A program made the translations under genes and the position numbers. The notes beneath the pieces were generated by a model. The model was given only the letters and a program-made list of their open reading frames with translations, was not told where the DNA came from and searched no databases. A stretch of DNA of 64,000 bases from Caldimonas mangrovi (GTDB lineage: Bacteria; Pseudomonadota; Gammaproteobacteria; Burkholderiales; Burkholderiaceae_C): positions 310,001 through 374,000 of the forward strand of contig NZ_JAMKFE010000003.1 of NCBI RefSeq assembly GCF_023721835.1, given 5' to 3'. Below, in pieces: positions 9,619 to 20,358 of this stretch (within the stretch, counting starts at the first letter, position 1; each line of letters begins with the position of its first letter).

Positions 9619-10578
9619 ATGGCTCTCGGTGAATTCGAACTGATCGAACGCTATTTCACGCGCCCGGTGCGCCGCGCCGCGCTGGGCGTGGGCGACGACT
9701 GCGCGCTGCTGCAGCTGCGCCCCGGCATGCAGCTCGCCACCTCCACCGATCTGCTGATCGAGGGGCGCCATTTCCTGTCGACCGTCGCCCCCGAGCGGCT
9801 GGGCCACAAGGCGCTGGCGGTCAACCTGTCCGACCTCGCGGCGTGCGGCGCCGAGCCGCTCGGCTTCACGCTCAGCCTCGCGCTGCCGGTGGCCGATGCC
9901 GCCTGGCTCGAGCGCTTCTCTCAAGGCCTGTTCGCGCTGGCCGACGCACACGGCTGCGAACTGGTCGGCGGCGACACCACGCGCGGGCCGCTGGCCGTCA
10001 ACGTCTCGATCTTCGGCGAGGTGCCGACCGGGCAGGCCTTGCTGCGCAGCGGGGCGCGTACCGGGGATGACGTCTATGTCAGCGGCACGCTGGGCGACGC
10101 GCGGCTGGCGCTCGAAGCCTTTCGTGGCGGCCTCGTGCTGCCCGGTGACGCGTTCCAGCGCGTGCGTGTCGCGCTCGAGCAGCCGCAGCCGAGGGTGGCG
10201 CTCGGGCTGGCGCTGCGCGGGCTGGCGACCAGTGCCATCGATGTGTCCGACGGGTTGGCCGGTGACCTGGCGCATGTGTTGCGCCGCTCCGGCGTGGGCG
10301 CAACCCTGCGGCTGGACGCACTGCCGCGCAGCGAGGTGCTCACGGCGCAGCCCGAGACGTGGCAGCGGCAGTGCCTGCTGTCCGGCGGCGACGACTACGA
10401 ACTGCTCTTCACGGCACCGGCGCACCGGCGCGACGCGGTCCAGGCGGCCGCCGAGAGCGCCTGCGTGCCCGTCAGCCGCATCGGCGCGATCGAGCCCGAG
10501 CCCGGGCTGCGCCTCGTCGACGGGCGCGGCCACCCGGTCGAATGGCAGTTGTCCGGCTTCGACCATTTCCGCACATGA
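9619..10578 (+). CDS. thiL: Thiamine-monophosphate kinase
   Basis: 319 residues. ThiL phosphorylates thiamine monophosphate to thiamine pyrophosphate, the active cofactor. The start MALGEFELIERYF is standard for the family. Motifs are GVGDDCALL, STDLLIEGRHF, VNLSDLAACGAEP, GGDTTRGP and SDGLAGDL, all expected in this AIR-synthase-like fold. A longer frame reaches back to 9469 but runs into the response-regulator gene, so 9619 is preferred. Its stop overlaps the ATG of pgpA (ATGA), a pairing common in proteobacteria. Confidence 0.95.
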   Translation: MALGEFELIERYFTRPVRRAALGVGDDCALLQLRPGMQLATSTDLLIEGRHFLSTVAPERLGHKALAVNLSDLAACGAEPLGFTLSLALPVADAAWLERFSQGLFALADAHGCELVGGDTTRGPLAVNVSIFGEVPTGQALLRSGARTGDDVYVSGTLGDARLALEAFRGGLVLPGDAFQRVRVALEQPQPRVALGLALRGLATSAIDVSDGLAGDLAHVLRRSGVGATLRLDALPRSEVLTAQPETWQRQCLLSGGDDYELLFTAPAHRRDAVQAAAESACVPVSRIGAIEPEPGLRLVDGRGHPVEWQLSGFDHFRT

Positions 10579-11141
10579 ATCCGCACGTCTCCGATATCCC
10601 CTATGCCGACCTGGGCCCCGATGCACCCGTGCGGGTGACGGCTGCCTTCATGCGTTCCCATCCGGCGCACTGGCTCGCGCTCGGCTTCGGTAGCGGGCTC
10701 AGTCCCGCGGCTCCGGGCACCGTCGGCACGCTGTGGGCCTGGCTCAGCTTCATGGTGCTCGACCTGTGGCTCACCGACCTGCACTGGGCCGTGCTGTTGC
10801 CGCTGGCGTTCGTGATCGGCTGGTGGGCCTGCACCGTCACTGCCGCGCACCTGCAGGTGAACGACCCGGGCAGCATCGTGTGGGACGAGATCGTCTGTTT
10901 CTGGACGGTGTTGTGGTTCGTCACGCCGGCCGGCCCGGTGGGCGGGCTGTCGGTGCTGTGGACGCAGCTGTGCGCTTTCGCGTGGTTCCGCTATTTCGAT
11001 GCCGTCAAGCCCGGTCCCATTCGCTGGGCCGACGCCCGGTTCAAGGGGGGCGGCTGGCGCGGCGGTTTCGGTATCCTGTTCGATGACGTGGTCGCCGCCT
11101 TCTGCACCTTGCTGGTGTTCGCGCTCTGGCGATTCTGGTAG
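10575..11141 (+). CDS. pgpA: Phosphatidylglycerophosphatase A
   Basis: 188 residues, an inner-membrane enzyme removing phosphate from phosphatidylglycerophosphate to give phosphatidylglycerol. Family motifs are GFGSGLSPAAPGTVGTL, NDPGSIVWDEI and FRYFDAVKPGPIRWAD. Several hydrophobic segments lie at about 55-95, 110-140 and 170-188. The start overlaps the thiL stop, so expression is probably coupled. Confidence 0.95.
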   Translation: MNPHVSDIPYADLGPDAPVRVTAAFMRSHPAHWLALGFGSGLSPAAPGTVGTLWAWLSFMVLDLWLTDLHWAVLLPLAFVIGWWACTVTAAHLQVNDPGSIVWDEIVCFWTVLWFVTPAGPVGGLSVLWTQLCAFAWFRYFDAVKPGPIRWADARFKGGGWRGGFGILFDDVVAAFCTLLVFALWRFW

Positions 11142-11165
11142 CGACGCGGCTCGAAAGGAACAGCC

Positions 11166-11687
11166 ATGGGCAGCCTCGGACTCGATCGCCTGGTGGAAGT
11201 GCAGGCGCTGGACACGCTGCTGACGCAGCTCGGTCTGGCGTTGAGCGCGCGCGGGCTCAAGCTGGTGACGGCCGAGTCGTGCACCGGCGGGCTGATCGCC
11301 GGCACCTGCACCTCGATCGCCGGTTCCAGCGACTGGTTCGAGCGCGGTTACGTGACCTACTCGAACGAGGCCAAGACCGAGCTGCTCGGCGTGCCGGCCG
11401 AAATGATCGAGCGTCATGGCGCCGTCAGCCGCGAAGTGGCGATGGCGATGGCGCTCGGCGCCTTGCAGCATTCGCGCGGGCAGGTGAGCGTCGCGGTCAC
11501 CGGCATCGCCGGGCCCGGCGGGGGCTCCGAGGCCAAGCCGGTCGGCACCGTCTGGTTCGGCTTTGCACGCGGCCAGGACTTCGTGCAGACCGAGGTCTTG
11601 CTGTTCAAAGGCGACCGCACCAAGGTGCGGGCCGCCGCCGTCAGGCATGCGCTGGTGCGTGTGCTGTCCTTCGTCGGCAATGACTGA
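11166..11687 (+). CDS. pncC: Nicotinamide-nucleotide amidohydrolase (CinA C-terminal family)
   Basis: 173 residues, a stand-alone CinA C-terminal domain with AESCTGGLIAGTCTSIAGSS, GYVTYSNEAKTELLGV and VTGIAGPGGGSEAKPVGTVW. PncC deamidates nicotinamide mononucleotide to nicotinic acid mononucleotide, recycling NMN released by DNA ligase. GAAAGGA sits five bases before the ATG. It lies 24 bases after pgpA on the same strand and probably ends the thiL-pgpA-pncC operon. Confidence 0.92.
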   Translation: MGSLGLDRLVEVQALDTLLTQLGLALSARGLKLVTAESCTGGLIAGTCTSIAGSSDWFERGYVTYSNEAKTELLGVPAEMIERHGAVSREVAMAMALGALQHSRGQVSVAVTGIAGPGGGSEAKPVGTVWFGFARGQDFVQTEVLLFKGDRTKVRAAAVRHALVRVLSFVGND

Positions 11688-11705
11688 ACGGCCGGCGGCA
11701 CACCC

Positions 11706-12653
11706 ATGAGCTTGTTGCTGGCAGGCCGCTTCGAGCCGGTGGAACGCGAGGCCTGGTGCACCGAGCTGCGGCGTGCATTGCCCGACGAGACGCTGACGGT
11801 GTGGCAGCCCGGCCTGCCGGCCGGGCTGCGTGTAGCGGTCGATGTCGCGGTCGTTGCCAACCCGCCGCCGGGCAGCCTGCAGGGTCTGCCGAAGTTGCGG
11901 CTGGTGCAGTCGCTGTGGGCCGGCGTCGAGCGGCTGCTGGCCGACCCCGAGTTGCCGGCTGCCGTGCCGCTCGCCCGCATGGTCGACCCGGCGATGAGCG
12001 AGGCGATGGCCGAGACGGCGCTGTGGGCGGTCCTGTCGCTGCACCGCTGCTGGTTCGAGCGTCTCGACGCTCAGCCGCGTGGGCAGTGGGCACCGCACTC
12101 TCCGCAGCGACGGGCCGACGAGGTCGTGATCGGGGTGCTGGGGCTGGGTGAACTCGGCCGTACCGTCGCGCTGCGGCTGCAGGCCAACGGCTACCGCGTG
12201 CTCGCGTGGAGCCGGCGCGCCAAGGTCCTCGAGGGCGTCGAGACGCTGCACGGCGACACGGGCTGCGACGCGCTGCTGGCGCAGGCCGAGATCGTCATCA
12301 ACCTGCTGCCGCTGACGCCGCTGACACGCGACTTCTTCTGCGCACGCACCTTCGCGCGCATGCGACCGGGTGCCAGCCTGGTGAACCTCGCCCGCGGCGC
12401 GCACGTCGTCGACGAAGACCTGCTGGCGGCACTCGACCGCGGCGTGTTGCACCGGGCGGTGCTCGATGTCTTCCGCACGGAGCCGTTGCCGCCGGGCCAC
12501 CCGTTCTGGCGCCATCCGCGCGTCACCGTGCTGCCGCACGTCGCCGCGCAGACCGACCCGCGCACGGCTGCGGCCGTGGTCGCCGACAACGTGCACGCCC
12601 TGCGCGCAGGCCGCCCGCTGCGCCACCTGGTGGACCGCGGCGCCGGATATTGA
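11706..12653 (+). CDS. ghrA: Glyoxylate/hydroxypyruvate reductase A-like D-2-hydroxyacid dehydrogenase
   Basis: 315 residues of the D-isomer 2-hydroxyacid dehydrogenase family. The NAD(P)-binding motif is GVLGLGELG. Catalytic landmarks are Arg in NLARGAHVV, Glu in FRTEPLP and His in LPHVAAQT. The N-terminal half resembles GhrA enzymes rather than SerA or lactate dehydrogenases. It likely reduces glyoxylate and hydroxypyruvate. It starts 18 bases after pncC and may share its transcript. Exact substrate preference cannot be read from sequence. Confidence 0.8.
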   Translation: MSLLLAGRFEPVEREAWCTELRRALPDETLTVWQPGLPAGLRVAVDVAVVANPPPGSLQGLPKLRLVQSLWAGVERLLADPELPAAVPLARMVDPAMSEAMAETALWAVLSLHRCWFERLDAQPRGQWAPHSPQRRADEVVIGVLGLGELGRTVALRLQANGYRVLAWSRRAKVLEGVETLHGDTGCDALLAQAEIVINLLPLTPLTRDFFCARTFARMRPGASLVNLARGAHVVDEDLLAALDRGVLHRAVLDVFRTEPLPPGHPFWRHPRVTVLPHVAAQTDPRTAAAVVADNVHALRAGRPLRHLVDRGAGY

Positions 12654-12665
12654 GGCCGCCGAGGC

Positions 12666-13754
12666 TCAGGCGCGCAGCGCGAGCCAGCGCGGCGACGCGG
12701 TGGCGTTCGGCGGCGTGGCGGTGGCGTCGACCACCATCAATGCCAGGCGGCGCAGCGCCGCCCAGGGGTCGAGCGGCCAGTCGGGGTGGCGCAAACCCTT
12801 GACCAACCCGTCGCAGATGGCGGCCGCATCCAGCAGCGCCAGCAGGCTGGTGTCGCCGACGCGTGGCAGCGCACGCTCGAACAACTTTTCCTTCACGCCC
12901 CAGACGCGCTGCTCGCGCAGCGCGATCGGCAACGGCCGTCCGGCGGCCATGGCGTCCTTCACGCGCTTCAGCGCGCGGATGTCCTCCGCCAGTGTCCAGT
13001 GCACCAGCACGGCGGCCTCGCCTTCGGCTTGCAGGCCGTCGAGCATGCGCAGCACCCGCGCCGTCTGGCCGGCGAGCACCGCTTCGGTGAACTTGAAGAC
13101 GTCGTAGCGCGCGACGTTGAGCACCGCGGCTTCGACCTGCTCGAAGCTCAGCTCGCCGGCCGGATAAAGCAGGCCGAGCTTCTGGATCTCCTGGTGCGCG
13201 GCCAGCAGGTTGCCTTCGACGCGGTCGGCGAAGAAGGCCAGCGTGCGCTGGCCGGCCTCGCCGCCCTGCACGCGCTGCCCCTGGCTGCTCAGCCGCTGGG
13301 CGATCCATTGCGGCAGCACTTTGCGCTCGACGGGGTCGACGCGCAGCGTGACGCCGGCACCGTCCAACGCGGTGAACCAGGCACTCGACTGCGTGGCCCT
13401 GTCCAACCGCGGCAGCACGACGATGGTGACGAGGTCGTCGCCCAGCGTTCCGCAATAGCGCTGCAGCGCCTCGGAGCCGTCCTTGCCCGGCTTGCCGCCG
13501 GGAATGCGGATCTCGATCAGCCGCTTGTCGGCGAACAGGCTCAGTGCCTGTGCGGCGCCGAGCAGTTCGCCCCAATCGAAATGCGCGCCGGCCACGGTGT
13601 GCACGGTGCGCTCGGTGTGGCCGGCGGCACGTGCGGCGGCACGGATGGCATCGCAGGCTTCCTGCGCCAGCAGCGGCTCGTCGCCGTAGACCGTGTAGAG
13701 CGGGCGCAGCTCGCGCTGCAAATGGGCGCCGAGCTGGTCGAGCCGGACCTGCAT
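12666..13754 (-). CDS. holA: DNA polymerase III subunit delta
   Basis: 362 residues. HolA opens the beta sliding clamp within the clamp-loader complex. It begins MQVRLDQLGAHLQRELRPLYTVYGDEPLLAQEA, the family N-terminal pattern, with later LIEIRIPGGKPGKDGSEAL and QGRVQGGE-like segments typical of the delta subunit. The start overlaps the lptE stop by one base, so it is probably coupled to lptE. The leuS-lptE-holA order is conserved in beta- and gammaproteobacteria. Confidence 0.93.
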   Translation of the reverse strand: MQVRLDQLGAHLQRELRPLYTVYGDEPLLAQEACDAIRAAARAAGHTERTVHTVAGAHFDWGELLGAAQALSLFADKRLIEIRIPGGKPGKDGSEALQRYCGTLGDDLVTIVVLPRLDRATQSSAWFTALDGAGVTLRVDPVERKVLPQWIAQRLSSQGQRVQGGEAGQRTLAFFADRVEGNLLAAHQEIQKLGLLYPAGELSFEQVEAAVLNVARYDVFKFTEAVLAGQTARVLRMLDGLQAEGEAAVLVHWTLAEDIRALKRVKDAMAAGRPLPIALREQRVWGVKEKLFERALPRVGDTSLLALLDAAAICDGLVKGLRHPDWPLDPWAALRRLALMVVDATATPPNATASPRWLALRA

Positions 13755-14245
13755 TACAGCTCGACCGCAGCGAGTCGCCGCATCACCTGCGCGACGATGT
13801 CGCGCCGCATGTAGCGCACCAGTTCGGCCTCTTCGCTTTCCTTGCCGAGCGCGTCGGTCTCGTTGTAGCTGAAGGGCTGGCTGAGCACCAGTTCGGTCTC
13901 GGGGATCAGCTCGCGTCCCGACGGCGTGCGCAAGCGGAAGCGCAGCCGCGTGCGCACGGTGATTTCGCGCACCTGACCGGCGGCCGTGGTGGCGCTGGCC
14001 GAGCGGCTGATGCCGTCGTCCAGCACGTCGAGCACAACCTGCGCGTCCTTGGCGGCCTCGACCACCTGCACCGCCGGGGCCGCGGCCAGCTGACGCCGCA
14101 ATTCGTCGCCGATCTCCGAGTGGCGGGCGAAACCGAGCTGGATGCTGCGGAAGGCGAATTGCTGTGCGCCGCGCAACTGAAAGCCGCAGCCGGCGGCCAA
14201 CAGCACCGGCACGGCGGCGATGAGCAGGGCGCGTCGTGTGGTCAT
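13754..14245 (-). CDS. lptE: LPS-assembly lipoprotein LptE
   Basis: 163 residues from the ATG at 14245; a GTG at 14254 overlapping the leuS stop would add three residues. A lipoprotein signal ends in LLAAGC, so the mature protein starts at that cysteine followed by GFQLRG, as in other LptE proteins. LptE plugs the LptD barrel and helps place LPS in the outer leaflet. The partner lptD lies about 14 kb away at the left edge. It is packed between leuS and holA. Confidence 0.92.
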   Translation of the reverse strand: MTTRRALLIAAVPVLLAAGCGFQLRGAQQFAFRSIQLGFARHSEIGDELRRQLAAAPAVQVVEAAKDAQVVLDVLDDGISRSASATTAAGQVREITVRTRLRFRLRTPSGRELIPETELVLSQPFSYNETDALGKESEEAELVRYMRRDIVAQVMRRLAAVEL

Positions 14246-14250
14246 CCGGC

Positions 14251-16923
14251 TCACACCACCACGTTGACCAGCCGGCCCGGCACGACGATGACCTTCTTCG
14301 CCGTTCTGCCTTCCGAGAACTTCGCGAACTCAGGGCTGGCGAGCGCCGCCGCTTCGATCGCGGCCTTGTCGGCCGAGGCTGGCACCATCACCGAGCCGCG
14401 GTGCTTGCCGTTGACCTGCAGCACCAGCTCCACCTCGTCCTGCACCAACGCGCCTTCGTCGACACGCGGCCACGGGGCGTCAAGCAGGTCGCCGTACTGG
14501 CCGGCGTAGTCCAGCTCCTGCCACAGCGCGTGGGTGATGTGCGGGCAGGCAGGGTAGAGCACGCGCAGCAGGATGCCGAGCGCCTCGTGCACGGCCCACG
14601 ATGCGTAGTGGCGGTCGGCGTGGCCTTGCGCGTCGAAGCCTTCCAGCGTGTTGAGCAGCTTCATGCAGGCCGACACCACCGTGTTGTACTGCATGCGCTC
14701 GTAGTCGTAGGTGGCCTGCTGCAGCAGGCGGTAGACCTCCAGCCGCAGCTTCTTGACGTCCGACGGCGCTGCCGCGTAGATCAGCTCGGCGGCCAGGCCT
14801 TCGGGCAGCGCTTCGGCCACCTGTTCGCGGTGCGCCTGCGCATAGGTCCACAGCCGTTTCAGGAAGCGGTGTGCGCCTTCGACGCCGGCGTCGTTCCACT
14901 CCAGCGTCTGCTCCGGAGGCGAGGCGAACATCACGAACAGGCGGGCGGTGTCGGCGCCGTAGCGGTCGATCAGGTCCTGCGGGTCGACGCCGTTGTTCTT
15001 GGACTTGCTCATCGTGCCCACGCCTTCGTAGGTCACGGACGAGCCGTCGCTCTTGAGCCTGGCGCCGACGATCTTGCCGTGTTCGTCGTGCACATTGTCG
15101 ACGTCGTGCGGCCAGAAGTATTCGACGCCGCCCTTGTCGTTGCGGCGCGAGTAGATGTGGTTGAGCACCATGCCCTGCGTCAACAGCTTCACGAAGGGTT
15201 CGTCGACCTGCACCAGGCCCAGGTCGCGCATCACCTTGGTCCAGAAGCGCGCATACAGCAAGTGCAGGATGGCATGCTCGATGCCCCCGATGTACTGGTC
15301 CATCGGCATCCAGTACTGCGCGCCGCCGGCCACCATCTGCTGGTCGTTGGTCGGGTCGCAATAGCGCATGAAGTACCACGACGAATCGACGAAGGTGTCC
15401 ATCGTGTCGGTTTCGCGCTGCGCCGGCTTGCCGCACTTGGGGCAGGCGACATTCAGGAAGTCGGCGCGCCTGTTCAGCGGGTTGCCGCTGCCGTCGGGCA
15501 CGCAGTCGGGCGGCAGCACGACCGGCAGGTCCTGCTCGGGCACCGGCACCGAGCCGCAGTCGTCGCAGTGGATGATGGGGATCGGCGTGCCCCAGTAGCG
15601 CTGGCGGCTGACGCCCCAGTCGCGCAGGCGCCAGGTGGTCTTCTTCTCGCCCAGGCCCTGGGCTGCCAGGGCGTCGGCGACCGCGTTCACCGTGTCCTTG
15701 TAGCCCTGGCCGTCGAAGGCGCCTGAGTTGACGGTGATGCCGCGCTGCTTGTCGCCGTACCACTCGGCCCAGGCCTCGGTCGAGAAGGTCTCGCCCTCGA
15801 CGGCGACCACCTGCCGGATCGGCAGGCCGTACTTCTTCGCGAACGCGAAATCGCGCTCGTCGTGCGCCGGCACACCCATCACCGCGCCGTCGCCGTAGCT
15901 CATCAACACGTAGTTGCCGACCCACACCTCGACCGGGTCGCCGGTCAGCGGGTGCGCGACGAACAGGCCGGTCGGCAGGCCTTCCTTTTCCTTCAGCGCG
16001 AGTTCGGCCTCGGTGGTGCCGCCCTTCTTGCATTCCTCGATGAAGGCGGCCAGCTTTTCGTTCGAGGCCGCGGCGTGCTGCGCGAGCGGGTGTTCAGGTG
16101 CCACGGCGCAGAAGGTCACGCCCATGATGGTGTCGGCGCGTGTCGTGAAGACGTACAGCCTGCCGTCCTGGATCGGCTGCCCGTCGGCAGCGCGGATGTC
16201 GTGCGGGAACGCGAAGCGCACGCCCTCGCTCTTGCCGATCCAGTTCTCCTGCATCAGGCGCACGCGTTCGGGCCAGCCGGGCAGGTGGTGGGCCACCTGG
16301 TCGAGCAGCTCCTCGGCGTAGTCGGTGATCTTCAGGTAGTAGCCCGGAATCTCGCGTTTTTCGACCAGGGCGCCGGTGCGCCAGCCGCGGCCGTCGATCA
16401 CCTGCTCGTTCGCGAGCACGGTCTGGTCCACCGGGTCCCAGTTGACGACCTGGGTCTTGCGATAGGCGATGCCCTTTTCGAGCATCTTCAGGAACAGCCA
16501 CTGGTTCCACTTGTAGTAGCTGGGATCGCAGGTCGCGATCTCGCGCGACCAGTCGATCGCCAAGCCCATCGCCTGCATCTGCTTCTTCATGTAGGCGATG
16601 TTGTCGTACGTCCACTGCGCCGGCGGCACGCCGTTCTTGAGCGCGGCGTTTTCGGCCGGCAGGCCGAACGCGTCCCAGCCCATCGGCATCAGCACGTTGT
16701 AGCCGCTCATGCGCAGGTAGCGCGTCAACATGTCGTTGATCGTGTAGTTGCGCACGTGGCCCATGTGCAGCTTGCCCGAGGGGTAAGGCAACATCGAGCA
16801 CGCGTAGAACTTCTTGCGGCTCGTGTCTTCGGTCACGCGATAGGCATCGCGCGACTGCCAGAGGGCTTGCGCGTCGGCTTCCACCTGGCGGTGGTCGTAG
16901 GCGGGGAGTTGTCGGGTGTTCAT
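14251..16923 (-). CDS. leuS: Leucyl-tRNA synthetase
   Basis: 890 residues from the ATG at 16923; a GTG at 16935 would add four. Class I synthetase features are present: the HIGH-type motif in [16 protein letters not shown], an editing insertion, and the KMSKS-type loop MSKSK at about 638-642. Four cysteines in CDDC and CPKC mark a zinc-binding insert. The enzyme charges tRNA-Leu in the cytoplasm. No strong ribosome-binding site was seen before either start. It heads a tightly packed leuS-lptE-holA run. Confidence 0.96.
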   Translation of the reverse strand: MNTRQLPAYDHRQVEADAQALWQSRDAYRVTEDTSRKKFYACSMLPYPSGKLHMGHVRNYTINDMLTRYLRMSGYNVLMPMGWDAFGLPAENAALKNGVPPAQWTYDNIAYMKKQMQAMGLAIDWSREIATCDPSYYKWNQWLFLKMLEKGIAYRKTQVVNWDPVDQTVLANEQVIDGRGWRTGALVEKREIPGYYLKITDYAEELLDQVAHHLPGWPERVRLMQENWIGKSEGVRFAFPHDIRAADGQPIQDGRLYVFTTRADTIMGVTFCAVAPEHPLAQHAAASNEKLAAFIEECKKGGTTEAELALKEKEGLPTGLFVAHPLTGDPVEVWVGNYVLMSYGDGAVMGVPAHDERDFAFAKKYGLPIRQVVAVEGETFSTEAWAEWYGDKQRGITVNSGAFDGQGYKDTVNAVADALAAQGLGEKKTTWRLRDWGVSRQRYWGTPIPIIHCDDCGSVPVPEQDLPVVLPPDCVPDGSGNPLNRRADFLNVACPKCGKPAQRETDTMDTFVDSSWYFMRYCDPTNDQQMVAGGAQYWMPMDQYIGGIEHAILHLLYARFWTKVMRDLGLVQVDEPFVKLLTQGMVLNHIYSRRNDKGGVEYFWPHDVDNVHDEHGKIVGARLKSDGSSVTYEGVGTMSKSKNNGVDPQDLIDRYGADTARLFVMFASPPEQTLEWNDAGVEGAHRFLKRLWTYAQAHREQVAEALPEGLAAELIYAAAPSDVKKLRLEVYRLLQQATYDYERMQYNTVVSACMKLLNTLEGFDAQGHADRHYASWAVHEALGILLRVLYPACPHITHALWQELDYAGQYGDLLDAPWPRVDEGALVQDEVELVLQVNGKHRGSVMVPASADKAAIEAAALASPEFAKFSEGRTAKKVIVVPGRLVNVVV

Positions 16924-17028
16924 GGGGCTGGGCACGCCTGTTCGAGGCGCGCCGGTCCTGCTTCGGGCAAGGAAAGGGTGGCCGATTATAGGAACCGGGG
17001 CGAAGGTGCGGCCATCGCCGCGACGGGC

Positions 17029-17457
<429 letters not shown>

Positions 17458-17458
17458 C

Positions 17459-18133
17459 TCAGGCGGCCTCGGTGGTGCTGTCGCGCCCGCCGGGGCCCGC
17501 GACCATCTCGCGCAGGTCGTGCGCGTAGCCTTCGAGCTCGGCTTCGCATCCGCCCACCAGCTTGCCGAACACGTTGTAGGCCAGCACCGCGGGGATCGCC
17601 ACTGCCAGGCCGGCGGCCGTCATGATCAGCGCCTCGCCGACCGGCCCCGCGATCTTCTCGATCGTGATCTGGCCTTCGGAGGCGATCGTCACCAGCGCAT
17701 GGTAGATGCCCCACACGGTGCCGAACAGGCCGACGAAGGGGGCGGTGCTGCCGATGGACGCCAGCAGCACCTGGCCGAATTGCAGGTGGCGCAGGCTGGC
17801 GTGCAGCGCGTCGCGCAGGCGGCGCGTGAGCTGCGATTCGAGGTGGCCGCTCGATGCCAGCGTGCCGGCGGCCGGCGTGCGCAGCGCAGCGTCGAGCAGC
17901 GGGCTGAGCAAGCCCTCGCGGTCCAGGCCGGCCAGGCGTTGCCGGCCGTCGACCACCGAGCCGGCGGCCCAGAAAGCCGGCACGGCGCGCTCGATGTCGA
18001 TGCGCGCGCGCCGCAGCAGCCAGCCCTTCCAGAAGATCACGACCCAGGCACTCACCGACATCGCGAGCAGCAGCAGCGCGACCGCCCGGGTGACCGCGTC
18101 TGCCTCGATCCAGAAGTGTTCGAAGCCGCCCAT
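17459..18133 (-). CDS. exbB: MotA/TolQ/ExbB proton channel family protein
   Basis: 224 residues with three hydrophobic helices: near the N-terminus (AVALLLLAMSVSAWVVIFW), at about 125-150 (IGSTAPFVGLFGTVWGI) and at about 160-190 (AAGLAVAIPAVLAYNVF). This is the ExbB/TolQ pattern. It forms the pentameric stator around ExbD. The gene is followed directly by exbD and lies in the leuS-dapB interval, as in many Burkholderiales. TolQ is the main alternative name. Confidence 0.87.
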   Translation of the reverse strand: MGGFEHFWIEADAVTRAVALLLLAMSVSAWVVIFWKGWLLRRARIDIERAVPAFWAAGSVVDGRQRLAGLDREGLLSPLLDAALRTPAAGTLASSGHLESQLTRRLRDALHASLRHLQFGQVLLASIGSTAPFVGLFGTVWGIYHALVTIASEGQITIEKIAGPVGEALIMTAAGLAVAIPAVLAYNVFGKLVGGCEAELEGYAHDLREMVAGPGGRDSTTEAA

Positions 18134-18168
18134 GCCGGTTTTCGGTGCCTGACGAAGCTGCAGCCGGC

Positions 18169-19014
<846 letters not shown>

Positions 19015-19554
19015 TCAGCCGCCGGACGGTTCGAGCGGCGGGTAGGTGCGCGCGGGCGCCGCACGGGGCGCTTCTTCGGCCGGGCGCGGCGCCGGGGGCG
19101 GCAGCGCCTTGAGCTGCTCTTCGGTCAAGGCCAGCTTCGGCGGGTCGCCGCGGCGCTTGAACGTGTCGATCGAGTCGACGAACTCTTGCTCGCTCGGCAG
19201 TTCGTCGGCTTCGACCCGCGCCAGCTGCTCGCCGTCGAAGTAGGCCGTGACGCGACGCCGCTGAGGCTCGGCGCCCTGGCGCCGGATCGTGAACATGTAG
19301 TCCCAGCGATCGGCGTGGAAGATGTCGGTCAGCAGCGGCGAGCCGAGGATGTCGCGCACCTGCGTGCGGCTCATGCCGGGGCGGACGGCGGCGGCCATCT
19401 CGCGCGTGACGACATTGCCCTGCACCACTTCGATGCGGTAGGGGGTGATGACGCCGAGGAAGCTGTCGCTCGACTGCAGCGAACTGCACGCCGCGAGGGC
19501 CCCGAAGGCCGCGATCAGGCCGGTGCGGCCGGCCCAACGAATGATGAGGAACAT
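19015..19554 (-). CDS. bamE: Outer-membrane protein assembly factor BamE
   Basis: 179 residues from the ATG at 19554. The signal peptide ends in FGALAAC, a lipobox, followed by the SmpA/OmlA domain: PYRIEVVQGNVVTREM, GMSRTQVRDILGSPLLTDIFH and DRWDYMFTI. BamE is a lipoprotein of the beta-barrel assembly machine. The C-terminal tail after about residue 125 is proline/alanine-rich and longer than in Escherichia coli, as is common in Burkholderiales. It is divergent from fur. Confidence 0.93.
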   Translation of the reverse strand: MFLIIRWAGRTGLIAAFGALAACSSLQSSDSFLGVITPYRIEVVQGNVVTREMAAAVRPGMSRTQVRDILGSPLLTDIFHADRWDYMFTIRRQGAEPQRRRVTAYFDGEQLARVEADELPSEQEFVDSIDTFKRRGDPPKLALTEEQLKALPPPAPRPAEEAPRAAPARTYPPLEPSGG

Positions 19555-19664
19555 AGGGGTATGTGCGGGGGAAGCACGGGAGTGGCCCGCAACCTCGATA
19601 TGATGCGCGGATTCTACCGGGTGGGCCTTGCTGTGCCGCCCCTGGACGCGGACGGAGCCGCACC

Positions 19665-20114
19665 ATGACCAACGTCGACGAACTGAAGAGCAGCGGCCTG
19701 AAGGCCACCTTGCCCCGCCTGAAGATCCTCGAGGTCTTTCAGACCGGCAAACAACGCCACATGACGGCCGAAGACGTCTACAAGACGCTGCTGGCCGAGG
19801 GTTCGGACATCGGCCTCGCCACGGTCTACCGCGTGCTGATGCAGTTCGAGCAGGCCGGCCTGCTGTCACGCAACCACTTCGAGGCCGGCAAGGCCGTCTT
19901 CGAACTCAACGAAGGCAAGCATCACGACCACCTGGTGTGCGTGGTGTGCGGGCGCGTCGAGGAGTTCTACGACGCCGAGATCGAACGCCGCCAGCAAGAG
20001 ATCGCCAAGGAGCGCGGCTACGAGCTGCAGGACCATTCCCTGTCGCTGTATGTCGTCTGCACCGACTGCAAGGGCAAGGCCACCCTCGGTCACCACTACC
20101 ACGCCGAACGCTAA
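19665..20114 (+). CDS. fur: Ferric uptake regulator
   Basis: 149 residues. A winged-helix N-terminus (LKATLPRLKILEVFQ, LATVYRVLMQFEQAGL) is followed by a metal-binding dimerisation domain with HHDHLVCVVCGRVEEF and a second Cys pair in VVCTDC. With Fe(II) bound, Fur represses iron-uptake genes. It is divergent from bamE across 110 bases, an order widespread in betaproteobacteria. No convincing Fur box was seen in that gap. Confidence 0.95.
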   Translation: MTNVDELKSSGLKATLPRLKILEVFQTGKQRHMTAEDVYKTLLAEGSDIGLATVYRVLMQFEQAGLLSRNHFEAGKAVFELNEGKHHDHLVCVVCGRVEEFYDAEIERRQQEIAKERGYELQDHSLSLYVVCTDCKGKATLGHHYHAER

Positions 20115-20115
20115 G

Positions 20116-20358
20116 GGGGGCGGCCCACCCCCCTACGCGCTTCGCGCGCCCCCTCAGGGGGCGGCCCAAATGGACCGGCAAAGCCGGATCCGCGAGGCCA
20201 CCGGGGCGATGACGCCTATGACGAGGCGACAGCGCATGCCTCACCGCCGGGATGTCAGCGCAGGCGCTTGCCGCCCGAGTGCCGCCGCGGATCCGGCTTT
20301 GCCGGTCCGCCAGCGGCGCCCCCTTGAGGGGGCGGCCGAAGGCCGTAGGGGGTGGCCC
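20116..20358. repeat. Inverted-repeat element filling the fur-hprK gap
   Basis: Two arms of about 75-80 bases are imperfect inverted copies. The left arm (about 20118-20193) reads CCACCCCCCTACGCGC, a CCCCCTCAGGGGG palindrome, then GGACCGGCAAAGCCGGATCC at 20172-20191. The right arm (about 20285-20358) carries the complement, with GGATCCGGCTTTGCCGGTCC at 20289-20308. About 90 bases of unrelated sequence separate them. The element lies exactly between the convergent fur and hprK stops and shares both modules with the array after rsmA. It may also serve as a bidirectional terminator. Confidence 0.8.

Noticed and set aside
19555-19664. Fur box between bamE and fur
   Set aside because: No 19-bp inverted hexamer pattern of the GATAAT type could be aligned.
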